A model generated the notes under the pieces. That model searched no databases. It was not told the DNA's origin and was given only the letters and a program-made list of their open reading frames with translations. This document shows, one piece after another, positions 1-6,882 of a DNA stretch of 35,240 nucleotides. Made by a program: the position numbers and the translations under genes. The DNA lies in NCBI GenBank assembly GCA_021162805.1, contig JAGGXZ010000083.1, positions 1 through 35,240 of the forward strand, given 5' to 3'. Every line of letters starts with the position of its first letter. The stretch's first letter is position 1. Origin of the DNA: Candidatus Poribacteria bacterium. GTDB taxonomy: Bacteria; Poribacteria; WGA-4E; B28-G17.

Positions 1-1
1 A

Positions 2-148
2 TCCTTTCTGCTCGCCTTGCGAGAAGGGATTTCGCTTCGTCCATTGCTTGAGCAGGTGCAGGAGTTGATAGAGCAAACATGTCGCATGAACAAACGTCGT
101 GCTCATCCGGCAACTTTTCAGATCTTATTTGCTCTTGGCGATTCTTAA
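2..148 (+). CDS. 3' end of an unidentified gene, cut by window edge
   Basis: An open frame runs in from the left edge and ends at a TAA after 48 codons. The tail is hydrophilic, with a Glu/Gln-rich helix followed by a basic stretch (MNKRRAHP) and ending in ALGDS. I do not recognise the family; a transposase C-terminus is possible but this rests only on the general look and on the edge position. Its stop codon overlaps, tail to tail, the stop of the minus-strand gene that follows, and a GC-rich palindrome lies 13 bases further on and could end transcription. It could also be a chance open frame, since only 48 codons are visible. Confidence 0.4.
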   Translation, partial: SFLLALREGISLRPLLEQVQELIEQTCRMNKRRAHPATFQILFALGDS

Positions 149-1260
149 CTTGATGCGAATGGGGCACGAAACCTTGTGCCCCTACGCGATTTTCCCTCAA
201 GCGTTTTCCTGAACTCCTCGTATATCTCGTCCGATATGTCCCCGGAGCTTTTCAACTCGTCTAGCTTGGAGATCAGAACTGATAAAACCCTTTCACGCTG
301 AGCTGATCGGATCGCTCTTGATTCCTCTGAGATACGGTATCTCCTTCTTAGAATCGAGGCGAAGAAAGCTCCGAAGCCGAGGAGAAAGGCGATCGAGGCG
401 ATGATCCAGGGAAGATCGCTTCGAGGTTTAACCCCCGTCCTGAGCACGATCTCCACCTTCTTACCGCCTTTCACATTCTCCATCGGGAACGTGTAAAAGC
501 TCTTGTCCTCAACGGTCTCCACCCTCTTCGGCTGAAATCCCGGGGAGGAGACATCGATGGTATCGAGCCGCGTGATGATGGAGAGATGTTTCACGTCGAA
601 GGGGAAGGTTCTGGATAGATCCAGCCTCTCCGATCTTTTCATGCTATATCTCAGGCTGAAGACATAGCCTCCGGGCTTTAAGGCCATAGAGTGAATTACT
701 TTGTTGCCCGTAATCTGCGTGCAGCACTCCATGAATCCCTGAATGAGCTTCAGGTTTTCGATACCTTTGGGAAGTTCCAGCGTGAGGTTAGGGAAAGCGG
801 TTTTACCGGTGTTCATGAGTGAAAATGTCTCCAGCACCTCAAAACCTCCTTCCCCCTCGCTCAAGACGATATGACAAAACGGGATGGATATCTTTGACTT
901 ATCTTCCGAGAGGTCATAGACTTCAAGGGTGATCTCTGCTTCCTTTTTGTCCTTCGTGAGGGCGAAAGCATCGGAGGAATACTCCACGCCCTGATGCTGG
1001 GTTGAGACCTCGTATGATAATCCTTCGTCTATTTTAAGTCCTGAAAACTCGAAACGCCCTTCTCCATCCGTCTTCGCTTTTTTCTCCAGGGCGATCGAAT
1101 TCCCCCTCCATCCCTTCAGGACAACCTCCTGAGAGGGGAGCGGCTTTTTAATCGTGAGGTTTACGACCTTTCCGGTTATCCTTCCCTCATCTGCGGCGCG
1201 GAGGACAAAAGGCTGTAAGGTGAGGAAGATGGCGAGCACGAAAAGGCTTAACCTTCTCAT
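145..1260 (-). CDS. secreted/membrane-anchored protein with carboxypeptidase-regulatory-like domain
   Basis: The 371-residue protein starts with a clear signal peptide (about residues 1-22, ending in a LRAADE cleavage region). Residues 27-115 look like a beta-sandwich carboxypeptidase-regulatory/CNA-B type domain (GKVVN...DGEGRFEFSGL). A second beta-rich region follows, and residues 285-306 form one membrane segment, then a basic cytoplasmic tail with a SHOCT-like helix (about 325-352). It is the last gene of the cytochrome-maturation group, so a role in cytochrome assembly or periplasmic anchoring is possible but only by neighbourhood. The last residues (about 358-371) are encoded by a GTAGGGGC-type palindrome, so the natural C-terminus was probably changed by that repeat. 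Function otherwise unknown. Confidence 0.75.
   Translation of the reverse strand: MRRLSLFVLAIFLTLQPFVLRAADEGRITGKVVNLTIKKPLPSQEVVLKGWRGNSIALEKKAKTDGEGRFEFSGLKIDEGLSYEVSTQHQGVEYSSDAFALTKDKKEAEITLEVYDLSEDKSKISIPFCHIVLSEGEGGFEVLETFSLMNTGKTAFPNLTLELPKGIENLKLIQGFMECCTQITGNKVIHSMALKPGGYVFSLRYSMKRSERLDLSRTFPFDVKHLSIITRLDTIDVSSPGFQPKRVETVEDKSFYTFPMENVKGGKKVEIVLRTGVKPRSDLPWIIASIAFLLGFGAFFASILRRRYRISEESRAIRSAQRERVLSVLISKLDELKSSGDISDEIYEEFRKTLEGKSRRGTRFRAPFASS
161..182. repeat. GC-rich palindrome, GTAGGGGC type
   Basis: GGGGCAC at 161-167 pairs with GTGCCCC at 176-182 across an 8-base loop. On the minus strand it is preceded by GTA, giving the same GTAGGGGC opening as the palindrome at 1312-1339, so the two look like members of one small dispersed palindromic family. 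It lies inside the last codons of the minus-strand gene 145-1260 and may also act as a transcription stop between the two convergent genes. Confidence 0.55.
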
Positions 1261-1286
1261 TCATTTTCCCCCTTGATCTATCTGTT

Positions 1287-1311
1287 TCGCTCTTATTTCC
1301 CTTGAGTGTAG
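1287..1311. repeat. 25-base direct repeat, copy 1
   Basis: A 25-base string is identical here and at 3933-3957 (it contains TCTTATTTCCCTTGAGTG). Read on the minus strand it ends 27 bases upstream of the start codon of gene 145-1260, almost the same position as copy 2 relative to ccmE. It may be a shared upstream element or simply a dispersed repeat. Confidence 0.6.
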
Positions 1312-1339
1312 GTAGGGGCGAAAGATTTTTCGCCCGTAC
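1312..1339. repeat. near-perfect 12-base-arm palindrome
   Basis: The arms GTAGGGGCGAAA (1312-1323) and TTTCGCCCGTAC (1328-1339) pair at 11 of 12 positions around a 4-base loop. It follows directly on the 25-base repeat. The GTAGGGGC opening is shared with the palindrome at 161-182. There is no run of T on either side, so it is a REP-like intergenic palindrome rather than a typical intrinsic terminator. Confidence 0.65.
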
Positions 1340-1353
1340 GGTGTCCTTAAAAG

Positions 1354-1450
1354 GTCGAGAGACAAGAGTCTAGAGTCCAGAGTCTTTTTTTGTCTCTCGT
1401 CTCTTGACTCTCGACTCTAGACCATCTTAACCTCAACCTAAACCTTAACC
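1354..1450. repeat. short-period repeat block: heptads then hexads
   Basis: Bases 1354-1422 form two inverted arms separated by seven T, each built of degenerate 7-base units (GAGTCNA on one strand, TTGACTC/TCGACTC/TAGACC on the other). Bases 1426-1450 continue with 6-base units of the form AACCTN. Similar words recur at 6858-6882 (hexads) and at about 20753-20770 (CTCTTGACTCTCGAC). The gap between genes here (1261-1471) is filled entirely by repeats; I see no promoter. Confidence 0.6.
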
Positions 1451-1471
1451 TGTTTTTGCATCCCACTACAC

Positions 1472-1576
1472 TCAGCGATAATATGAGCGTCCAGATTTGA
1501 AGGCCGGATCGAACAGGGGGAAAAGCGTGTATCCAAGAAGCGGCAGCGATATGACCAAACCCAGAAAGATGAACAT
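1472..1576 (-). CDS. 34-residue single-span membrane peptide after ccmF
   Basis: The frame ATG (1576) to TGA (1472) encodes 34 residues: a hydrophobic helix from residue 2 to about 22 (MFIFLGLVISLPLLGYTLF) followed by a short polar tail. A perfect Shine-Dalgarno sequence, GGGAGGTG, sits 5 bases upstream. It begins 44 bases after the ccmF stop on the same strand, so it is almost certainly co-transcribed with ccmF. The pattern of one N-terminal helix and nothing else resembles the first helix of CcmI-type or CcmD-type cytochrome maturation subunits, but the resemblance is only in build. The gene is seen directly; its function is inferred from position. Confidence 0.6.
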   Translation of the reverse strand: MFIFLGLVISLPLLGYTLFPLFDPAFKSGRSYYR

Positions 1577-1619
1577 GAAAACACCTCCCATCCTTTATAA
1601 GGACGTGCCTATGGATAGC

Positions 1620-3515
1620 TCATAGCAATCTCCCCTGAAGAAGGGCGAAAAGTGAACCTGCAAGCATCACCCAGCATCCCATCCATATCCAGCTCACAAG
1701 CGGGGTTATGTAAACCCTGAAGCTCGCCTTATCCTCCGACGCATCGAGCAAAATGGCGTATATATCGCTGAGAAATCCCGATCTTATGTCCACCTCCGCC
1801 GTGATCTCCCCTGTTCTCGGATAGAAGGCATTGGCAGGGGAGAGCCTCCCAACCGTTTTCCCCTCTCTCATCACCCTCAGTCTGCCTGAGACCATCTCGA
1901 AGTTCCTACCTCTGTTCAAGGATATCCCCTCGAACTTAAAGGTATATTCCCCTAGTCTGAAGCTATCGCCGGGTTTTATATCCCTCGCCGTCCTTTCTAT
2001 TTTGAGCGGGGATGAGACCAGCCCCACGAACATGATCGCAACGCCGATATGGACTATGTATCCCCCGTATCTTCTTCTGTTCCTCAAAAAGGACCTCAGT
2101 GGATTGGAGCTCCTCCTCAACGGACGATAGAACTCCGAGATCATGCTCACCAGAACGAAGGTGCCGAGGAAGATGCCGAGTATGGGATACAGGCTTTTAA
2201 GCTTAAGTCCGAGAGGAATAGCGATGATGGCCGAAAGGGAGATCGGGATGAGAAAGTTACGGAGAAAGTTCGAGATGGAAGCTCTCCTCCATGAAATGAG
2301 CGGACATATCCCGGTGAGGAGCAACAGCAGAACCGCTAGAGGGGTGTTCACCCTGTTGAAGAAGGCGGGGCCGACGACCACTTTCTTCCCGGTGAGGAGC
2401 TCCGAAAAAAGCGGGAGCATCGTCCCGAGGAAGGTGGCGAAACAGAGGGCACAAAGCACGAGGTTATTGAGCAGGAAGACACCTTCCCTTGAAAAGACGG
2501 TGTCTATGCCCTTTTGACTTTGAAGCAGCTCCCTCCTGAGGTAGATGATCACGATGGTCGATACGCTCGATAGGGCGATGAAGGCGAGGAAGTAATATCC
2601 GATGGAGGATTCGACGAAGCTGTGAACCGATCCGATCACGCCGCTTCTGGTCAGGAAGGTACCGAAGATGGAAAGCTCGAAAGTGATGGCGATAAGCAGG
2701 ATGTTCCAGAATTTCAGCAGATCGCGCCTCTCCTGCATCATGATGGAATGCAGGAAGGCGGTAGCCGTCAGCCATGGCATCAGTGAGGCGTTCTCAACGG
2801 GGTCCCAGGCCCAATATCCACCCCATCCGAGCTCCACATAGGACCATTTCATACCGAGGATTATACCGATGGTCAGAAAGATCCACGAGATCATCGTCCA
2901 AACCCTGCATCTCTTCAGCCACTCCGTATCCCTTCTATCGGCAAGCATGGCGCCGATCCCCAGCGCAAATGGGATAGTAAACCCGACGTATCCCACATAG
3001 AGGGCGGGGGGATGAAAGATCATGTTGGGGTTTTGAAGCAGGGGGTTTAAACCCCTGCCCTCCTCAGGGATGAAGGGGAACCTCTCAAAGGGACGGCTGG
3101 GAAGGATGAGCAATAAGGAGAAGAAGAGTTGGGTGAAGGCGAGGACGGGAAGCGAACGGTCCACGATATCGTCCCCTCTCCTCCATCTCAGTATCAGCAC
3201 TGCTGAAAGCAACGTCAAGAGCCAAAACCAGAATAGAAGCGATCCCTCCTGACCGGCCCATAGGGCTGTGATCTTATAAAGCGTTGGAAGATCCGAGCTG
3301 GAATGTGAGGCCACGTATTTGATCGAAAACTCGTCCCTCAAAAAGGCATAGGCGAGCCTGAAACAGGCTATGGTTGAGAGGATAAAGGTCGAAAGAAGCG
3401 CTCGCCTGCCGCTTTCAAGCAGCCGTTCCTCCTTGAGCTTCAACGCCAGAACCGTCGTTACCGAGGCGAACAGCGAGAAGAAGAAGCTCAGGTTCAGGAC
3501 GAAGCTACCTATCAT
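1620..3515 (-). CDS. ccmF: cytochrome c heme lyase subunit CcmF
   Basis: CcmF receives heme from holo-CcmE in the cytoplasmic membrane and attaches it to CXXCH cysteines of apocytochromes on the outer face. The protein is about 631 residues, the usual length, with roughly 14 hydrophobic segments. The tryptophan-rich WWD signature (GWGGYWAWDPVENAS) lies about residues 230-245, the conserved HPPALYVGY loop lies just before it, and the large periplasmic region lies near the C-terminus. I place the start at the ATG at 3515, which has a purine-rich ribosome site (AGGGGGAAAAGG) and overlaps the ccmE end by 11 bases; an ATG at 3536 would add seven basic residues. It lies directly after ccmE, and a small membrane peptide follows. 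CcmA, B, C and H are not in the window. Confidence 0.95.
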   Translation of the reverse strand: MIGSFVLNLSFFFSLFASVTTVLALKLKEERLLESGRRALLSTFILSTIACFRLAYAFLRDEFSIKYVASHSSSDLPTLYKITALWAGQEGSLLFWFWLLTLLSAVLILRWRRGDDIVDRSLPVLAFTQLFFSLLLILPSRPFERFPFIPEEGRGLNPLLQNPNMIFHPPALYVGYVGFTIPFALGIGAMLADRRDTEWLKRCRVWTMISWIFLTIGIILGMKWSYVELGWGGYWAWDPVENASLMPWLTATAFLHSIMMQERRDLLKFWNILLIAITFELSIFGTFLTRSGVIGSVHSFVESSIGYYFLAFIALSSVSTIVIIYLRRELLQSQKGIDTVFSREGVFLLNNLVLCALCFATFLGTMLPLFSELLTGKKVVVGPAFFNRVNTPLAVLLLLLTGICPLISWRRASISNFLRNFLIPISLSAIIAIPLGLKLKSLYPILGIFLGTFVLVSMISEFYRPLRRSSNPLRSFLRNRRRYGGYIVHIGVAIMFVGLVSSPLKIERTARDIKPGDSFRLGEYTFKFEGISLNRGRNFEMVSGRLRVMREGKTVGRLSPANAFYPRTGEITAEVDIRSGFLSDIYAILLDASEDKASFRVYITPLVSWIWMGCWVMLAGSLFALLQGRLL

Positions 3516-3903
3516 CCTTTTCCCCCTTCGCCTCATACTTCGATGGGCATTTCGTGATGATCCTTTTCGCCTCGAAGAATTTTCCTTCAGGCCAGTATCT
3601 CCCCTCGACGATAACCGGCGCCCCTTCCCTGAAGGTCGGAGGTACCTCCTCGCCTCCGTAGACCACTCTTATCCTGTTCCGCCCGTCGGTTATCTCAAAC
3701 TCGACTATCTTCTCCCTCTTCAGGCTGCCCTGAACTACCTTCCCCTCGACCTTTATCCTCTTTGAGTAAACCTGGGGTGACCTCAACAGCTCCCCTACCT
3801 TCATATAATAGATTCCCGATTCTTTAAGCCCGCTTACGATGAGGTATGAAAGGCCTGAAAGGGCGATAAACGAGGCCGCGAGAACCTTCACCCTTCTGTT
3901 CAT
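3505..3903 (-). CDS. ccmE: heme chaperone CcmE, cysteine (CXXXY) type
   Basis: CcmE carries heme through a covalent bond and passes it to CcmF. The 132-residue protein has one N-terminal membrane anchor (about residues 7-24) and an OB-fold body (about 33-118) with the family motifs KVEGKVV and EGRYWPEGKFFEA. In most bacteria the heme-binding residue is His in a HXXXY motif; here the motif reads KCPSKY with Cys119 and Tyr123, the CXXXY form known from Desulfovibrio and archaea and linked there to the system I* variant. The start has a good ribosome site (AAGGAGGTC). It overlaps ccmF and shares the operon with the heme genes. Confidence 0.93.
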   Translation of the reverse strand: MNRRVKVLAASFIALSGLSYLIVSGLKESGIYYMKVGELLRSPQVYSKRIKVEGKVVQGSLKREKIVEFEITDGRNRIRVVYGGEEVPPTFREGAPVIVEGRYWPEGKFFEAKRIITKCPSKYEAKGEKDDR

Positions 3904-3932
3904 CCGTAAAGACCTCCTTACTTCAATCCTGC

Positions 3933-3957
3933 TCGCTCTTATTTCCCTTGAGTGTAG
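3933..3957. repeat. 25-base direct repeat, copy 2
   Basis: Identical over 25 bases to 1287-1311. On the minus strand it ends 30 bases upstream of the ccmE start codon. No -10/-35 pair is obvious within it. Confidence 0.6.
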
Positions 3958-3972
3958 CGGTTATCCATTAGG

Positions 3973-4050
3973 AGGAACGAGGAGAAGGGAAATCCGCTGC
4001 ACGTTCAACGTTTAACGTTGTAACGTTTTCCGTCCTGGTTCCTCGTTCCT
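3973..4050. repeat. inverted arms enclosing AACGTT-type tandem words
   Basis: An 11-base arm AGGAACGAGGA (3973-3983) is perfectly inverted at 4040-4050. Between them, 4001-4027 carries four AACGTT/ACGTT words with a period of 6-8 bases. The right arm reaches the stop codon of the octaheme cytochrome gene (4050-4052). The same AACGTT words recur at 10060-10089. Confidence 0.6.
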
Positions 4051-5312
4051 TATTCACGCCTTTTCCCTTTATCTCTCCTGAGCTCCTCGGCCATCTCCTT
4101 GATCTCCGCTAGATCCCGTTTCATCTCGCTCCAGCCATACCAAAGGGCGTAATCAGGATTGGCGTGAAATACCCCCTGGAAGGTCCTCATCCTGTACTTC
4201 AGGAACATCACGAAAAGCTTCTGTTCGATCACCGTGGGCGCGTCGTGAAATGTGAGGAGATCGGGATAGGCATAGGCGTAGCTTTCAGGCTTTTTGAGAA
4301 TTCCATCCTTGTAGAGCGATGCCACGATGCGGATCGCCTCGGCCATAAGGTGATCCGCCTTCTTTATCATCTCATCTCCCTTTTCCAGCTCGGCCTTAGC
4401 GAAGTTGGCGGAATGGCATCGGTTGCACACCTTCAGCATTTTATCCCTTTCCTTCTGCCAATCCTCCTGAGTGAGTCGAACCACATCAGCGGCTTTCACG
4501 ACGTCGAGCCTCGCTGTGGGATTTCCATCGGGATCAAGCACGCCGAGAGCTTTGAGTATCGTAACCCGATCGTTCGCCCATTCCTTATCCTCAGGTAGAG
4601 GTAACCTGACGGCCAGGAAACCCCATGCCGTTTTGACGTCGTGATCCCCATAGGGCATGTGACATGTCTGACATGTCGGAGCGGCGACCTCATGGGAGAG
4701 CACCCCCTTTTGTTTCAAAAGATACCTGACCCCGTGCTTTGACGATGAGTACACCTCCCATTGGGGATGGTCGAAACCCATGTGACATGTCTGGCATGCC
4801 TGGGGCTGTCTCGCTTCCATGGCGGAGAAGAGATGTCGGGTATGGCATGAGTCACACGAGACTATTCCGAATTTCACACCTTTTCCTTTCAGCTCCTTTA
4901 TCTCCTCCTCGCTTTTAAGTCCGATCTTATGGCATCCGCCGCATCCCTTCATCCCCTCGGCTAAGGCCATAGGTTGCCGGTGGAAGGTCGGCATGGCCTT
5001 CATCGCGGCCCATGCCTTAGCGTGTTTCCCGTTCTTGAACTGTTTCACCTGCTTTCCGTGACATATCTTACACGTTTCGGGGGTGGGTATTTTCACCTTA
5101 TCGACATCCTCAGCCGATTTGTGTCCTTCGCCATGACAGGTTGTACAGCCCACCCCGTTTTTCCCGTGTTGGCTCAACCTCCAATCCGAGACGATCTCAG
5201 GCGTGATCTTAAAATGGCAGCTGATGCACTCTGCCTCCTCCTGGGCCCAAAGGGGGAGAAACAGGAGGATCAAGAGGCAAAGTGACATATAAACATAGAT
5301 AAACTTCCCCAT
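4050..5312 (-). CDS. octaheme hydroxylamine-oxidoreductase-like cytochrome c
   Basis: The 420-residue protein has a signal peptide (about 1-23) and eight CXXCH heme sites at Cys29, 56, 81, 124, 153, 173, 214 and 296, then a helical heme-free C-terminus. This layout, with ITPEIVSDW after heme 1 and FHANPDYALWYGWSEMK near the end, fits the hydroxylamine oxidoreductase (HAO) family of periplasmic octaheme enzymes. Members either oxidise hydroxylamine or hydrazine, using a heme P460 cross-linked to a tyrosine, or reduce nitrite when that tyrosine is absent. Tyr388 and Tyr392 are candidates, but I cannot align them without a reference, so the direction of catalysis is open. The start is well supported by GGAGGCG upstream. 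It follows the DUF2283 gene and precedes ccmE; a NapC-like partner lies at 16692-17510. Confidence 0.85.
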   Translation of the reverse strand: MGKFIYVYMSLCLLILLFLPLWAQEEAECISCHFKITPEIVSDWRLSQHGKNGVGCTTCHGEGHKSAEDVDKVKIPTPETCKICHGKQVKQFKNGKHAKAWAAMKAMPTFHRQPMALAEGMKGCGGCHKIGLKSEEEIKELKGKGVKFGIVSCDSCHTRHLFSAMEARQPQACQTCHMGFDHPQWEVYSSSKHGVRYLLKQKGVLSHEVAAPTCQTCHMPYGDHDVKTAWGFLAVRLPLPEDKEWANDRVTILKALGVLDPDGNPTARLDVVKAADVVRLTQEDWQKERDKMLKVCNRCHSANFAKAELEKGDEMIKKADHLMAEAIRIVASLYKDGILKKPESYAYAYPDLLTFHDAPTVIEQKLFVMFLKYRMRTFQGVFHANPDYALWYGWSEMKRDLAEIKEMAEELRRDKGKRRE

Positions 5313-5325
5313 CTTACGCCTCCAG

Positions 5326-5342
5326 CTTTAGTTAATCTAAAG
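5326..5342 (-). promoter_or_regulatory. small hairpin before the octaheme cytochrome start
   Basis: On the minus strand CTTTAG and CTAAAG pair around a 5-base loop, ending just before the GGAGG ribosome site of the gene starting at 5312. It could modulate translation or mark an mRNA processing point; no function is shown. Confidence 0.3.
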
Positions 5343-5355
5343 GGCGGATCTACAC

Positions 5356-5634
5356 TCAGGTATCCCTGTCCACGGCTTTAGATCCTACAGCAGCGGTATT
5401 GCCTGTTCCGGGCATCTCGGTGGTATCTGGAATCGGAGCGGAAGCAATTTGGTATTCGATGCGAGTAGGTAAAGCGACGCGGCGGGAAGCATCTAGGATT
5501 TCAAGAGATACCAAATTGCCCGCTGCATCATAGTCCAGGATCACCCCAGGCTTATCTTCATCGCTTTCTTCGACAGGTGTTTCGGCGAAAATAACCGTCA
5601 AAGTATCCGTTTTAGGATCATAGATAACTTTCAT
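5356..5634 (-). CDS. DUF2283 family protein
   Basis: The 92-residue protein begins MKVIYDPKTDTLTVIF and contains ESDEDKPGVILDYDAAGNLVSLEILDAS, the typical DUF2283 body (about residues 1-55); a variable proline/threonine-rich tail follows. I chose the ATG at 5634 because GGAGGAGCTC lies directly upstream; a start at 5655 would add seven residues unlike the family. DUF2283 proteins are small, of unknown function, and often found beside toxin-antitoxin type genes. The start lies within the 3' end of ahbD, so translation is probably coupled to it. No role in heme synthesis is evident. Confidence 0.85.
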   Translation of the reverse strand: MKVIYDPKTDTLTVIFAETPVEESDEDKPGVILDYDAAGNLVSLEILDASRRVALPTRIEYQIASAPIPDTTEMPGTGNTAAVGSKAVDRDT

Positions 5635-6673
5635 GAGCTCCTCCAATACTTCCAAACCTTACTTCATTTTCGTCAAGCGGTTTCTCGCTTTGATATATAC
5701 ATTGCGGCTCCTCGGCGAGGAAGTCCCCCGTCCTTCCATAGGCCCTAGCTCGACAGCCGCCGCAGACATATTTGAACTCACATATCCCACATTTCCCCTT
5801 GAGCTGTTCAGGGTCTCTCAGGAGCTTAAAGAGCTCGGCCCCTTCCCATATCTCCCTTATCCCTTTCTCCCTTATGTTCCCGGCGTCCAGGGGCAGATAT
5901 CCGCACGGCTGAACGTATCCCAGGCTCGATATGAAGCAGACGTTTATCCCGGCGAGGCAGCCGAGCCTCTTCGTGCCCCTCGACCCGGCTATGCGGAAAT
6001 AATGGGGAGCGCAGGTGGCCTTTAGCTCCAGATCCACCTCCTTCGAGCGTCTGTGGAGCCAGTTCAAAACCCTCTCGTATTGAACGGGCGAAAGCTGAGA
6101 TCTCTCCTCTATCTCGAGACCACAGCCGACGGGAACCAGCAGAAATAGATGTAATGCTTTGAGATGAAGTCTAAGGCAGAGATCCATAATGGCGGTGAGG
6201 TCATCGACGTTCTGCTTCGTGACGGTCGTGTTTATCTGGACCTCCACGCCGTGGGATCTCAAGTTCTCGATCCCCCGCATCGCCCTTTCAAACGCCCCTT
6301 TAACCCCTCTTATCCCGTCGTGAACTTCGGGATTTGAACCGTCAAGGCTCACGCTCACCCTTTTTATCCCCGACCTCTTTATCTCACCCGCCGTTTCACG
6401 GTCTATCAGCGTTCCGTTGGTGGCAAGGGCCACCTTGAGCCCGTTTTCCGCCGCATAAGCAGCTATATCGAATACGTCCTCCCTCATGAGTGGCTCCCCG
6501 CCCGTCAGGATAAGGAGGGGATTTGAAAAGGCAAGCAGGGAGTCGATCAGGTCGAAGATCTCCCGTCTTTCAAGCTCATTCGGCGGAGACTCTCCCGCCC
6601 CGGCCTTACAGTGTATGCAGCTCAGGTTACAGACCTTCGTGAGCTCAAGGAAGAGTATCCTGAGATCGTTCAT
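5618..6673 (-). CDS. ahbD: radical SAM heme synthase AhbD (Fe-coproporphyrin III decarboxylase)
   Basis: AhbD performs the last step of the siroheme-dependent route, oxidatively decarboxylating two propionates of Fe-coproporphyrin III to the vinyl groups of heme b. The 351-residue protein has the radical SAM motif CNLSCIHC (Cys15, 19, 22), the GGEP motif, and a SPASM-type C-terminus that holds a second iron-sulfur cluster (GCLAGINVC, PCGYLP, CGICEFKYVCGGCRARA, EEPQC). The presence of the full CGGCRARA segment separates it from the AhbC/NirJ-type protein at 10460-11581. The ribosome site AAAGGTGACG precedes the ATG. It overlaps a possible 21-codon upstream peptide and the DUF2283 gene downstream. 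Confidence 0.88.
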   Translation of the reverse strand: MNDLRILFLELTKVCNLSCIHCKAGAGESPPNELERREIFDLIDSLLAFSNPLLILTGGEPLMREDVFDIAAYAAENGLKVALATNGTLIDRETAGEIKRSGIKRVSVSLDGSNPEVHDGIRGVKGAFERAMRGIENLRSHGVEVQINTTVTKQNVDDLTAIMDLCLRLHLKALHLFLLVPVGCGLEIEERSQLSPVQYERVLNWLHRRSKEVDLELKATCAPHYFRIAGSRGTKRLGCLAGINVCFISSLGYVQPCGYLPLDAGNIREKGIREIWEGAELFKLLRDPEQLKGKCGICEFKYVCGGCRARAYGRTGDFLAEEPQCIYQSEKPLDENEVRFGSIGGAHESYL

Positions 6674-6735
6674 CTTGCGTCACCTTTCGGAGTATCCACA
6701 TGACCGATGACCCAGTAGGGTGATACACCATTCAT
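6670..6735 (-). CDS. possible 21-residue upstream peptide coupled to ahbD
   Basis: An ATG at 6735 preceded by AAGGAAAAGGGGAG opens a 21-codon frame (MNGVSPYWVIGHVDTPKGDA...) whose TGA overlaps the ATG of ahbD. An in-frame TAA lies just upstream, so it is not the tail of a longer gene. The overlap would allow translational coupling. No known peptide is recognised, and a chance frame is possible. The rest of the 6736-6875 gap holds a 6-base-stem hairpin (CCTTTC/GAAAGG near 6820) but no clear promoter. Confidence 0.35.
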   Translation of the reverse strand: MNGVSPYWVIGHVDTPKGDAR

Positions 6736-6857
6736 CTCCCCTTTTCCTTACTTTTTGGGGAGCGGATGGTCTATCTCCAACCCCGGATCGGCAGAACCCT
6801 CTTAAGCGTCTCCCTTTTCCTCCTTTCTGAGAAAGGTTAAAGTTTAGAAGAAGGTCC

Positions 6858-6882
6858 TCAACCTTAACCTCAACCTTAACCT
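6858..6882. repeat. hexad repeat overlapping the hemL stop codon
   Basis: On the minus strand four GGTT(A/G)A units run in tandem from the end of hemL; the hemL TAA (6876-6878) is part of the first unit. The same hexad occurs at 1426-1450. Confidence 0.6.

Noticed and set aside
1426-1450. Telomere-like AACCTN hexads
   Set aside because: They are short, degenerate and internal to a bacterial operon; there is no reason to call them telomeric.
2143-3252. Several plus-strand frames of 60-124 codons opposite ccmF
   Set aside because: They have no family signature and are the antisense of a well-supported gene.
5618-6673. Assignment of the radical SAM protein as NirJ (heme d1 synthesis)
   Set aside because: It has the AhbD-type SPASM region and no nirS, nirF or nirE gene is nearby.
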